Shown: in pieces, positions 40,601 through 62,481 of the stretch
Layout of the letters: each line of letters starts with the position of its first letter
How positions within the stretch are numbered: the stretch's first letter is position 1
Source: Dromaius novaehollandiae
Taxonomy: Eukaryota; Chordata; Aves; Casuariiformes; Dromaiidae
Direction of reading: 5' to 3'
Length of the DNA stretch: 64,000 nt
Assembly (NCBI RefSeq): GCF_036370855.1
Contig: NC_088117.1
Coordinates: 9,300,001 to 9,364,000, forward strand
Made by a program: the position numbers and the translations under genes
Notes under the pieces: model-generated
What the model saw: only the letters and a program-made list of their open reading frames with translations
What the model was told of the DNA's origin: nothing
The model's database searches: none

Positions 40601-43600
40601 CTGCTGCGCGCGATGCAAGGACAGCCCCGGTAAGGGGGGTCTGGTACGCACGCTCGGCCCTCGCTGGGGCAGAGCTGCTCTAAGCAGCGGCCTCGGTCTA
40701 TCGGCAGCCTCCCGCCGCGGCCACGAGCCTCGTGCCAGGTCCCGCCGGCCGACAGATCAGCCGCACGCCGGGAGCTCACCCGGCTGCCGCTTCGTTTGGA
40801 CAGGAGGGGAAAACAGAGGTCCACGATGGTCTTCTCAGGACCGACCTGTCAAGCCACCTGCGCGACCGCTAGTTCACAGTGGGACCATACTGCAGCGCAA
40901 TGTGTTGGCTCAGCACAGGAAACGGTGCTAAAACCCCCTGAGCTTCCACCGACATGGATTTTTCTTCCTTTCCTACCAGCGACCACTGTAAACCATGCTA
41001 AAAAGCAGCAATATCCCCCAGCAGGAAGCTGGGTCTCATTAGCAGAGAAAAACAATTCCCCCGAACGCGACGAGTCAGGAGTGTATATTAAATATGTCAA
41101 TACTTTTTTTTTCCCCCGTTAATCCTTGCTCCGGAACAGCATGTCACAGCAGCAGAGGGTCCACACGGGGCGGCTCAGAGCCCGATACGCCCTGCCCAGC
41201 CTCCTGCCCTGCTCGTGGGGCTTTCACCCCTCTTTGGGAAGAAAGCAAGGGGAGCGGGGCAGGAGTCAGCACGGTGCTTGTGTCCTCACAGGCACAGGTT
41301 TGAGAGCACGCTGGGGCTGAAAACGGTGCAAGCTTCGCCCCGTTTCCTCCAGGGTCAAACCACGAGCGCTGAGACAGAGCTAGGCTGCTTTCAGGGCTCC
41401 ATCACCCGTATCACAATTTGCGTATTTTTCACCAAGGCAGCTCAAACAGCTTTTGCTGCTGCACCCGGGCTGCTGGTGCACATGCGCTACAACCCATGGT
41501 TTATTTACAGGCCCCCCCCTTCCCCCAGGGCCACGGCTCCATCCCCTCCGAAGGAGGCTGCTGCTTGCGTGCGGATCAGCTGCTCGGTGTTTCGCTTTAT
41601 CCCCGCTGCTCGCTGAGCAGCCCTCTGCCTTATTTACAGCGTGCTACTCCAGCCCTGCTCCAAAGACGGAATTATTTATTTCCTCCTGGGCTTTGCTCAG
41701 CTTCTCAGCGCCGCGGCCTCCGCACGCTTCAGTCGCTCGCGCTCAGTGCGTGTCTTTGGGTCTGGGAAGGCACGATGGGCCCATTTGACAGACGCAAAGG
41801 CAGGACACAACTCCATGCGGCTTCCAGTACTTCTGCTTGCCCAACTGGAGGTGGCAAAAGCCAGATTTCTCCAAAGCACCTCACATATGCATCAACATCC
41901 ACATCCAAAGCACAGCCTCAGCCACCACCGCGCTTGCAAGCCCTCGCTTTGCAAGCCAGCTTCCCTCCTCCCCTTCCTCCAGGGGGTCAGCTGGGCTCCC
42001 CAGAAGCCACACAGCTGCCTGGGCAGAGCTCAGCTCCAGCAGTTTGTTGAGCCCAGGGCTCTCCCAGCCCCAGAGCCGGACACAACCCAGCCAGCCGGGA
42101 GCCCCGACCCCTGCAGCCACCCAAACCTCCGGCTCCTGCCACAAACCAGGTAGCAGCAACATCCTGCACCCCGACCGCAGCGCCAGCCCGCAGCACACGC
42201 ACCCAGAGCGCAAAGCATCCGTAAAACAGACCAGAGAGCCCCTCCGGGCCTTACCTTGCAAGCCTGCACGCTCAGCAGGACCGAGCCCATGCCCCAGCAG
42301 CCTCCTCTCCTCCATCCATCAGCCCTAAGCAGCTCCAGCTGCTTTATCAGCTCCTCTCACTGCCAGGTGGCTCGGCCTCCTGGGAGACGGGTCCCAGCTC
42401 TGCCGCGGAGCCCAGGGACCCACCGGCCCCTCTCCGTCCCCCAGTCCTCTGGATCTGGGGTCTGGGAGGGAGGTAAAATGACAGTAACAAATAAAGAGAA
42501 GCCTCACATGCAAAAAAGATTTACAGGCTGCTGTGGACCCACGCAGAGCTTTTCGGGGGAATAGGACCTCTACTGCACAGCCCCACTTCATCCCCACAAC
42601 AAGTCCGAGCTACGCGGGGGCTGAGGCAGGGGCTGCGGGGAAAAAGAGCCTGTGGTTAAGGGCTTTAACACACAACTGCATGTACAAGAAACCCACGGAG
42701 ACAACCCTGACACGCACACCCAAATTCTTCAGCATTCGGTTGTGTGACCTTAATGATGCGCCCTTAATGCAATTTGGCACGTGACGTGCATGCGTGTGTC
42801 GCTGCCAAACGCAAAAGCTCGGTCATGCGGTGCCATACGTGGGCAAAGCAGCCCCTGCGCGTGGTTGGAGCTTCTCTCCCGTTGCCCGAGCCCGTGAGCA
42901 ACGAGTGACACAGCAGAAGGAGCAGTAGACGCTGTCATCTGGATAGGAGGAGACATCCTTGGCGGCGCGGGCCCCCGGGGGCTGGCGAGGATCATTGCAC
43001 CTCTTGCCTCCAGCCCGGGAAGGCGGCGCGGCTCGGGAAGCGGCTGGTCCGCGGCTGAGCAGCAGGACCGCCAGCTGCACATGGCAGCGCAAAATTATGT
43101 AACTTCATTTCTGCAAAGAAAGACGTTAACTCAGATTACCTTGTACTTGCCACAGGCTAAGAGCACGCGTACGAGCAGCAAACACAGATCGGTAGGAAGT
43201 GTGTTTAGCCTGCAGGATTCCTGGCTCCCCTTCTGAGAGAGGAACGAGAGAGGTGGCACAGGGTCGCCCACCCGTTCCCTCCCCCTCCCCGTTCCTCTTC
43301 CCAAGTCCTTTCCAGGTCAGCCTGCTGGCTATTTTGGGCCAGGATACTCTCCTCGGGGCGTCCTTTGGGGACAGCAGAGACGCTGGGAGCACAAACCAGC
43401 ATCTCTGCTCTTTCTGCTGCTGCCTGGTCCTGTCCCGGCTCAGGGAAACTGGGCGTCCTTTCTGTAGCTCTGTGCTGGACCGTGCTCGGAGAGGCTGTGG
43501 GGATGGTGTCTCTCCAGCTGGTTCGGTGTGAGGAGCTGATGAAGGCAAAAACATGCGTAGTAAAGCTGGCACTTTGGGGAATTTTAGCCATTCAGTTCCT

Positions 43601-43995
43601 GCAAGCGTGAACTGCAGCTTTCCATAGGCTCATATCTCGGCCAAGCATAAGCCAAGTTTCTCAGAGACCGTCTCAGGGAATGTGCTTTCTACGAAAATCA
43701 CCCCCTTGCCAAATTTAGAGGCCCTTTCCCACAGGGCCTTTCAAAGGAAACAGCTCAGTCAGTCTTGTAACAAAGGCAAATCCACATATTTTTGTCTTAA
43801 ATTCATGCTCAGAAATAGCATCATCCAGAGCCAGACCCCCGGCATGCTCCGTTTCAGCCGAGCGGTTAACACTGGCAAACGTAAACGCAGCTAAAAGCAG
43901 CGACTGGGCAAGTCAGGCCACGCTGCCGTGAGCTCGGGGCGCCTGCGATGCCCCCTCGTTGCCTTCTGCTCTCGTGACAGTTGTTGTTCTTCCAG
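31635..43995 (+). other. Intron 2 (12.4 kb), no gene seen
   Basis: A long GC-rich intron, CpG-dense to about 37.9 kb, holding many chance ORFs on both strands with no recognisable domains, splice context or biased codon use. Visible landmarks are A-rich tracts at about 34,626-34,654, C-runs at about 35,467 and 35,800, and a pair of inverted palindromic motifs at 38,949-38,964 and 39,093-39,108. An AT-richer segment lies at about 38.4-38.7 kb. The 3' end has a proper pyrimidine tract and CAG before 43,996. Confidence 0.6.
38949..39108. repeat. Inverted pair of palindromic GC motifs
   Basis: GTCACCCCGGGGTGCA at 38,949-38,964 is the reverse complement of TGCACCCCGGGGTGAC at 39,093-39,108. Each copy contains the self-complementary core CACCCCGGGGTG. 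The arms are separated by 128 bp, so they could form a cruciform or be a duplicated protein-binding site. The function is unknown. Confidence 0.75.
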
Positions 43996-44639
43996 GAGAA
44001 CCCGTACCTGTGCAGCGACGAGTGCGACGCCTCCAACCCGGACCTGGCCCACCCGCCCAAGCTCATGTTCGACACGGAGGACGAAGGGCTGGCCACGTAC
44101 TGGCAGAGCGTGACGTGGCGCCGCTACCCGGAGCCGCTGCTAGCTAACATCACGCTGTCCTGGAACAAGAGCATCGAGCTGACGGACGACATCGTGATAA
44201 CCTTCGAGTACGGCCGGCCCACCATCATGATGCTGGAGAAGTCCCTAGACAACGGGAGGACTTGGCACCCGTACCAGTATTACGCGGATGACTGCATGGA
44301 GGCATTCAGCATGCCAGCACGGAGGGTCAGGGACCTCTCTACCACCAGTGCCAACAGGGTCCTCTGCACAGAGGAATATTCCCGCTGGGCGGGCTCCAAG
44401 AAGGAGAAGAACGTCCGCTTCGAGGTGAGGGACCGCTTTGCCATCTTTGCCGGCCCCGACCTCAAGAACATGGACAACTTGTACACCCGGCTGGAGAGCG
44501 CCAAAGGCCTGAAGGACTTCTTCACCGTGACCGACTTGAGGATGCGGCTGCTGAGACCGGCCCTCGGCGGCACCTACGTGCAGAGGGAGAACCTGTACAA
44601 GTACTTCTATGCTGTCTCCAACATTGAAGTCACTGGCAG
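43996..44639 (+). CDS. NTNG2: NTNG2 coding exon 2: main part of laminin N-terminal (NTN) domain
   Basis: The exon encodes residues 72-285 plus the first two bases of Arg286. The acceptor is TTGTTCTTCCAG|GAG and the donor is GGCAG|GTAACG. It carries the bulk of the NTN domain that binds NGL-2: [16 protein letters not shown] (78-92), the FEYGRP segment (141-146), [10 protein letters not shown] (152-161), [15 protein letters not shown] (195-209), [10 protein letters not shown] (218-227) and [12 protein letters not shown] (252-263). Two N-glycosylation sequons are visible (N122-IT and N128-KS). Cysteines at 77, 81, 171 and 195 fit the conserved disulphides. Length and spacing match mammalian netrin-G2 as I recall it, with no frameshift or stop, so the gene looks functional. 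The C-terminal NIEVTGR leads directly into LE1. Confidence 0.98.
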
Positions 44640-56489
<11,850 letters not shown>

Positions 56490-56516
56490 GCGCAGCTGCA
56501 GGCTCGGCCTTCGGCA
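56490..56516 (+). CDS. NTNG2: NTNG2 small linker exon (Ud), AAAGSAFG
   Basis: A 27-nt exon between CTCTTGCAG and CGGCA|GTAAGT. In the phase set by LE1 it completes Cys344 and encodes A-A-A-G-S-A-F-G, leaving one base (A). Mammalian netrin-G2 has a very similar short Ala/Gly/Ser/Phe linker between LE1 and LE2, followed by Asn-Cys. The leftover A fits an Asn codon at the start of the LE2 exon, which lies outside this window. So this is probably the constitutive or most common linker exon. Both splice sites are near consensus and the exon is symmetrical (phase 1-1), so skipping would also keep frame. Confidence 0.85.
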
Positions 56517-58269
56517 GTAAGTAAAGCCCTAACCGAAACGCAGGCGTTTAACACCGCAGTGCATGGTCCTCGCGGGCGGCGCTAGGCGGGGGGGAGCCGT
56601 TATTTTCTGTCCATTCTCACTTTGCAGGCAGTAAGTCTTCCCTAATTGTGCTTCATTTTTTTTTTGTCCTGTCGAAGAGCCTCATGTTTTCTTCCGTTGG
56701 CTCCAGCAGCCTCATTTTGCCGCTTCCTCCGGCTCGGTTTCCCCTGCGAGGTTCGTTAGTTTGCACTTTTTCTTGCGGCCGGCAAGGAGATGCAAACGGC
56801 ACCTCCAAAACACCGGCAATCCCCGTGAGCCTCCCCCTGTACCGCAGACTCCTGCTCTGGGAGGGAGCCGGGCTTAAATTATTTGGCGTAGCATCCAGCT
56901 TGGGTCACCTTGGGCTATCTAAAAAAAAAAAAACCATATATAGCATGTGTACGTCTGTATATACTTGTGTACGTATAGGAACATATATCTACGAAGCATC
57001 AGCAGCAAAGTATGTAGAGCTCAGCAGGGATCTCTGCCGAAAGGTTGATGGTGGGATGCGACTCCTTAGTTAACAAAGCGGGAGGCAGTTGGATATCAAA
57101 GAGCCTTGAGCTTTGGGCGTGCGCAAGCCTGGGTCTGAATTTTGTGCCTCAGAATTACCTTCCAGAAGAAACAAATGTAGAGCTGAGTGAGTAATGAATT
57201 CCTCAGTTTGCAGGCAAATGGGAAGAGTCGGAGGAAAAATACTTCCAGGTAAATTCAAACATAATAGAAAAAAAAGTGCCTAGATGGAAAGCGGAAGGCA
57301 GCATTTCTGGGTAAATGAAACATTCAGATTTTACGCAATTAAATCTAAACATTTAAAATTTTCAAACAAAATTTAAGTCTCCCTAAAGTAATTTTGCATT
57401 TAAAAAAATAAGTGTCTTTAACAGCCCCAAATCCTCTTTACTTGCTCAATGGAGAACCTACTGATAAATTAACTCTTTTGCTTCCCCTTTACGCAGCTGG
57501 GCACTCTCAGTTCTACATTTGTTTCACTGGAAAACCATTTCCCACCAAAATTCCCCGCTAGCGAGAGGCTGGGAGGGCGGCGGGAGAGCGGGCGAGACGT
57601 GCTGGAAGTGGACAGCAGGGATTTGCATCCGAGGGCAGTTAAGGAGAGATTATGTAGCCTGCACAGGAGACAAGAAGTGACCTAAATTAAGTATTTAAAC
57701 TAGCTAAGGGCTATTATGAAATTAAGCACGATAATCTGCACGAAGCAGCGGGACAAACAAGGACACGGGGGCAGCAGGTGTGCGTTAAGCAGGAATTTGT
57801 GTCCCGCGCGTTATTCTAGCTGCGGCCGTCGTGGCGAGAGCGGCAGCGCGGCGGGGATTTGCTGCTCTTGAAGCGAAGCCAGCAGCTAACGTGCCCCGTC
57901 AGCCGGAGGACGCCAGGGTGGAAAGGGAGTGGCCGGGTCCCCTTGCCCTGTCTGCGCAGACGGGCTTTTTTTTGCCTCTTTTCCACTTAATTGGCAATCA
58001 GTTTATGGCAGAGCTGTTAAGTATTTAAGCTAATATCTGCCCCAGCTGAGGATGCTGGTGCAGCTGCTCAGCCCCTGCCCCGGCGCACGGGCAGCATCCA
58101 GCCGCGTCAGCTGCAGCCACCCAAACGCCTGGGTCCAGCGTGGGACCCGGGCTCTCTCCAGGCACCGCTTCCCGGAGCCGGGGTGATGCCCACGGATGCG
58201 CAGGACTGGCAACGAAGCCCTCCGGTGCCCTTCAGTAGGTTCCTCACCCCTCTTCTCTTTGCCTGGTAG
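56517..58269 (+). other. Intron 5 (1.75 kb)
   Basis: Contains a possible 3-nt microexon context at 56,628-56,630 (TTTGCAG|GCA|GTAAGT), an A-run near 56,921, and an AT-rich, TAAT-rich segment at about 57,290-57,740 that could be conserved noncoding DNA. No other open, spliceable exon in phase 1 was recognised. Confidence 0.6.
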
Positions 58270-58386
58270 TGTACGGGCGACCGCAGCGCGGTACCACCAC
58301 CAAACTGGCCACCACCACATCATCTACCACCACCACCTCCACCTCCACCACCACTACCACCACCTCCACCACCACCCCCCAGCCAG
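58270..58386 (+). CDS. NTNG2: NTNG2 threonine-rich cassette exon (Ud)
   Basis: A 117-nt candidate exon: acceptor with a strong pyrimidine tract ending TGCCTGGTAG, donor AGCCAG|GTGGGT. In the frame carried from LE1 and the small linker exon it reads (M)YGRPQRGTTTKLATTT, then an ACC/TCC/ACT run of Thr with some Ser, ending TTTPQP. Over half the residues are Thr or Ser, typical of a mucin-like, O-glycosylated stalk. The length is a multiple of three and the phase is 1-1, so inclusion or skipping preserves the protein. The sequence is also a coding ACC microsatellite and may vary in length between individuals. The inclusion level is unknown. The main alternative is an intronic ACC repeat with fortuitous splice sites, but frame, phase and flanking non-repeat codons argue against that. 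Confidence 0.75.
58290..58380 (+). repeat. ACC-rich trinucleotide repeat (coding)
   Basis: An imperfect (ACC)n tract with TCC, ACT and ACA interruptions, inside the Thr-rich exon. Because the period is 3 and ACC is in frame, expansions or contractions would change Thr number without frameshift. Confidence 0.85.
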
Positions 58387-60413
58387 GTGGGTGCTTCCTG
58401 GCCCGGCTCCCGCGGCGCCGTGGGATTCCCGTGTCGTGGCCCTGATTTTCTGTGCTGTAGGCTGATGAAGAGACATGGATAAAAATCACCCTGAACACGG
58501 TCACATCCCCCAGCACCAGGGAGGTCCTAGTTTGTTCTGACCCAACTCAGTCCAAGAGCATTTTGGCGTTGGTACCCTGAGCTTGGAGCAAGGGTGCCAG
58601 CCCCAGAGTTGGCTCCTATAACCTTAAAGAGCGTGCAGGGACCAGAGCTCACACGCGAGCCTAAAACACCCTTCCCCGACTCTTAAAATCACCCCGTGGA
58701 GGAAAACTTCTGTCACTTTTCCTGGGGTTCCTCCTTCCTCCCCCCACGAGCAAGGAGACATCATTCTCACTTTTCTTTTGGAAATGAGCAGATAAAACTT
58801 AACAGCAGGACATTTTTTTTAAGCTTCTCCTGGGAGAATTAGACACGCATCCAGTGCATTGCCGTGCTTTCTGGGCCTGATATTTCCCAGGAGGACGTTT
58901 TACACCCACAGTATGTTAGTAACAGTCTGTCTGGGGGAGCTGCCAGAAGCCAGTCAAAGGGATGAGGAAACTTGATTGCATGTTTATGCAAATAGAGCTA
59001 TATTCATGGAAGTACCCTGGTTGAGTAGTTAATCAGGAAGCTGGGGTTTATCTCCAACTTCCAAGGAGTTAGAATGACCCTGGGCGAGAGACTCGCAATG
59101 CCCTTCTCTGTTAAAACGTGCTCCTCATCCGGGTGCACGTTGTACATGTGCAGGAGGAGGGTTTTTGCCACCCTCGCCCAGAGACCACAGCATCTCCATA
59201 CGCCCAGCCATGACGTTGGGTCACGTCTACGCAACGCACTTGGGGTCATCTGATTTTTATCCATGCTCGCCCGTAGCAGCATTTCTGGTCTGTATTTCGC
59301 AGGCGCCCGTGTGTACGTGCTTAGCGTCTATCTCGTGCGCGACTCGCAGCGCTCTGCCCTGCTGCTGTAGTGCTTCGGAGGGGAGGGATTGGCAGGGAGG
59401 TGCCCACATGCTGCTGGGTCCATCTCTCCCACCAAGCCGCTGCGAGGGACCTGGGAAACGTCACTCACCTCGGGGCTCATTGCGCCTCCAGGACCTGCTT
59501 CCTAGGCAGAACCGGTGCTTGCATAATACATTCATTAACTGGTGGCAAGGGACAAAAAAAAGAAAAAAGAAAAGCCACCACAGTCCAGCTGCCACACCTC
59601 CGACCACGTACGGGCCAGGCTGAGCACCGAGCCGCTCGTCTCCGTGCAGCCCTCTGTCCCCGCTGGTGCTGGCGGAGGAGCCTGCCCACCCGCGAGGCTC
59701 TGCTCACCCCAAAACGATACACCTGGGGATGGACACTGCCCTGGAGTGGTTGGTCCAAAGACGATAGTTTGCTGTCCGCCAGCAGCTTAGATCACCAACA
59801 CGCCGGGGGGGCGGTGCTGAAGACCCTGGCCTCTAGCAGCAATAGCCAGAGACCATTTTACACCTTTGACCAGGGCACAGGGAACCAAGCTATAGCCCAA
59901 CTCTGATCTGCCTTGAGTTTAAGGGAGCTGAGTGATGCTGGCCCCCAACTCCTACCTTCGTGCTGGAAAGGAGGTGAGGGTCTGGATTTGGCCGCTGCTG
60001 CCATCTCTTTGGAGAGGCCACCTTGTCTGCAGGACAGGGCCACTCTGGTGCGGAGCAGCTCCTCCCATCCAGGCCTGCAGAATGCAAAGTGCTTCTTTAA
60101 ATACCGTGAAGTCCCAAAGGTGCTCTGAATCTAACTCGTTTGGACCTCAGGGAAAACCCCTCGTTAAGAAGATGACCCTCCTGGCAAGGTGCCTGTTTGC
60201 AAAGGAAGTGCAATAACCCAGCACTGGGTCAGAATCCCAAAGTAAGACATTCAGTCGTTGCCTCCCTCCTCAATTTAAGCATTAAAATTCCTCCTTACTT
60301 TAAAGCCAGATGGACATTTAAAAACACCCTTTTAAGGCCCTGCCCCGTCACTGTTTCACCCCCTAACCAATGCGCCGTCTTTTATCTTCTGAATTTCTGT
60401 TTCCCACCTTAAG
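58387..60413 (+). other. Intron between Thr-rich and second cassette exon (2.0 kb)
   Basis: No additional phase-compatible exon was found. A good acceptor and donor pair brackets only 20 nt at about 58,892-58,911, which would break frame. The rest is mixed-composition intronic sequence with chance ORFs. Confidence 0.6.
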
Positions 60414-60482
60414 CAACCACCATCAAACCAGCCTCTGAGCTCGCTGCCGCTGTGCCCATGCAGGAGACACAGGAGAAAACAG
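60414..60482 (+). CDS. NTNG2: NTNG2 cassette exon (Ud), ATTIKPASELAAAVPMQ...
   Basis: A 69-nt candidate exon between TTCCCACCTTAAG and AAAACAG|GTATTT. Continuing in phase 1 from the Thr-rich exon it reads ATTIKPASELAAAVPMQETQ followed by EKT, then leaves one base. It has no stop, is divisible by three and is 1-1 in phase, so it can be included or skipped freely. It lacks cysteines and is rich in Ala, Thr and Glu, suiting a flexible linker between LE1 and LE2. The acceptor pyrimidine tract (TTTCTGTTTCCCACCTT) is decent and the donor is moderate, consistent with a regulated exon. Expression is not shown here. Confidence 0.7.
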
Positions 60483-61389
60483 GTATTTAAGGCCAGACTG
60501 ATGTGCTTTTCCCTTCGCCTTCGTGCCTCCGCACGCCAGTAGGCAGCAGCAAGGCAGAAACCCGCCCAGCACGTAGCCTGGAGGAGCGGATTAGATTTGG
60601 GTTGCGTCTCCGGGTTGCGCGGATCTGCTAGGCATCTGCCGCCGCCTGCTCGCGGGACGCTCTCGTGCCCGTTCACCCATCATGCGGCGAGGGGGCAAAA
60701 CCCGGGAGTTTACGGACACGGTCTCTAGTCTGAGCTTCACCAAGGGGGCCGAAAGGGGCAGAGCGAAGGCAAATCGCAGGGTCACCCTAAGGAGGCTGGA
60801 TGAAGTGCTGCTTTCGCTTGCCTTCTGCACTTCTGTTATTTCTAAACCTTCCTCGAAGCTTGTCAAATCCTTTCTTACCATTCGTGACATTTTTCCCACG
60901 CCTAAAATAAGCAAAAGAAGCTTTTTTTCTGCTTCCATTTTTTTCCTCCCTGGTTTGTAACCCAGCGGTTTCAGTCCCGTTCTGGGGAAAACCCAAACCG
61001 GACTAAGCCCTGCTTGGAGGCAGAGCTCCGGCAGAGAGAGCGCACCAGCAGCCCGGCTTCGCGTCGGCCCCGGGGAGCTGGGACCACGTTCGTGCTCTGC
61101 TGGCTCACCAGCGCCGCAGCCCACGGCTCTCCCCTCCCAGAAGGGTCAGAGCACGTGTGTAAGCAGAAGGACTTCTTCAAGGTCCTTCCCCCCTTCCCCA
61201 GCACCATTTGAAAACATCGTTTGCCCAATGCTTTTTGCTGTACAGCCTGACTTCTCGGTGGGCTTTATTCTGCTTCCCCGGAAACCCACCAAGACCAAGG
61301 ATGTTCATCGGGGTTGATAAAAGCCCCGGAGATAAGAGCTGCCCAGCGTTCGCTCTATATAGTAAACAGGTCCAGGGGTGAGACATGTT

Positions 61390-61740
61390 TCTCCCATCCC
61401 TGAAATGTAAAACTGTCCATTAATGTCATGGAGATACAAGGGAAAGGTTCTCGGGATAATGAGCATTAATAATTTCCCTGGCTCTGTAAATGCGATTGAG
61501 TGGAGGTGTATGTGAATGACTAAAAAGCAAAATGCCTCCAGGGCTGTTTTTTATTGTGGCTCTAATTAAACCCTTGCCAATTTGCACAGGGCTTTTTTCA
61601 TATTCTCTTTAACACCGTATTAATATCAATTGGCTTCCACTTTCCAGCTGAAAAGGACAATGTCTATCACCTTCTCTTAGAGCTTGTCATTAAAAAAAAA
61701 ATCTTTTTTTTTTCTTTTTTATTCTGCATTGTTTATTATC
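61390..61740. promoter_or_regulatory. Candidate conserved noncoding element (intronic)
   Basis: AT-rich, low-repeat sequence within a GC-rich gene, with multiple homeodomain-like cores (CATTAAT, TAATAATT, TCTAATTAAA, TTAATATCAA) and no long ORF. This composition is typical of neural enhancer-like conserved elements, but conservation cannot be tested here. Confidence 0.3.
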
Positions 61741-62186
61741 CCCTTGCTGAGGCTGGGAAATCACATTTCTCTCCTTCTCGGGTTTGTCCTTTGAAACTTG
61801 GCAAGGAGCGAGGGTTTTTTTTTTTTTTCCCTCCTCCTCCTTATGTTACCCAACTGGAGCTTGAAATTAATAATACGGCTTTTAAAATTTTATCCCTCGA
61901 TTTGTTTTCTAGCAAACCTGAAGATTGTCACCAATATTGAGGAGTCGGGGGGGTGCGGAGCCAGCGGGGGGTGCGGGTTTGCAGGGTGGGGGGGGATCAA
62001 GCAGGCGATACACAGATTTCTCGCTGTTTTAATTCCTCCGCAGTGGATTGCGAATTCTGTAACCGGTGTTTCTGGGGGAGCAGCAGGGCCCAGGACTTTG
62101 CATTAGCTACCAGGATTCCTGCCCCCACCATAAAATACCCTCTTTTTTTTTTTTGCTTTTAATCAGTTTAGTTATTTAAAAGCAGA

Positions 62187-62201
62187 CCCCCCCCCCCCCC
62201 C
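62187..62201 (+). repeat. C15 homopolymer
   Basis: A run of 15 C in the intron, G-run on the other strand. A likely sequencing-length uncertainty and possible quadruplex contributor. Confidence 0.9.
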
Positions 62202-62320
62202 AAAGCAGAGGGGTGGTAGTCGGCATCCCAGCACCCTAACGCAGAGAAAACGCCTTGCTTTGGGAGGGGCTGAGGACTGGCAGCTCAGCGCAGCGCTGCG
62301 GCGGCCAGCTGGGGCAGCCC

Positions 62321-62334
62321 GGGGGGGGGGGGGG
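62321..62334 (+). repeat. G14 homopolymer
   Basis: A run of 14 G about 70 bp upstream of the 62,407 exon candidate. It may form a G-quadruplex and G-runs can influence splicing of a nearby exon. Confidence 0.9.
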
Positions 62335-62406
62335 CCGGTGGCCGAGGCGCTGGCGGGTCCCCGCGGCGCGTCCCGTAACATCACTTTCCTCTCTGACCGC
62401 TGCAAG

Positions 62407-62481
62407 ATGCCACCAGCTTGTCCGCCGCCGCCCCGCTGCAGGTGGGCTCCCCCCCGGGCAGGGCCGGCGCGGGGGGCGAAG
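62407..62481 (+). CDS. NTNG2: NTNG2 candidate cassette exon (Ud), DATSLSAAAPLQVGSPPG...
   Basis: A 75-nt candidate exon. The acceptor region is CTTTCCTCTCTGACCGCTGCAAG, and the donor is CGAAG|GTAGGA at 62,482. In phase 1 it reads DATSLSAAAPLQVGSPPG followed by a Gly/Ala-rich tail ending in Glu. It has no stop, is divisible by three and is phase 1-1, as for the other linker exons. A second donor-like site (CTGCAG|GTGGGC) lies inside it at 62,441/62,442, and using that would leave 35 nt and shift frame. The high GC content makes a chance open frame more likely than for its neighbours, so confidence is moderate. Confidence 0.5.

Larger units (their letters stand above)
60483..62406 (+). other. 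Intron between cassette exons (1.9 kb)
   Basis: The left half is GC-rich with chance ORFs. The stretch at about 61,390-61,740 is AT-rich with repeated TAAT-type motifs and looks like a conserved noncoding element. T-runs lie near 61,691-61,719 and 61,816-61,829, a C15 run at 62,187-62,201 and a G14 run at 62,321-62,334. A good-looking acceptor at 61,911-61,912 has no in-phase strong donor after it. Confidence 0.55.

Noticed and set aside
58892-58911. 20-nt exon between TATTTCCCAG and GTATGT
   Set aside because: Good splice sites, but the length is not divisible by three and inclusion would break the netrin frame.
61913-62065. Possible extra NTNG2 exon starting ANLKIVTNIEESGG
   Set aside because: The acceptor (TTTGTTTTCTAG) is good and the frame is open, but every nearby GT leaves the wrong phase; the only in-phase one (62,066, GTGTTT) is weak and the downstream peptide looks like random intron translation.
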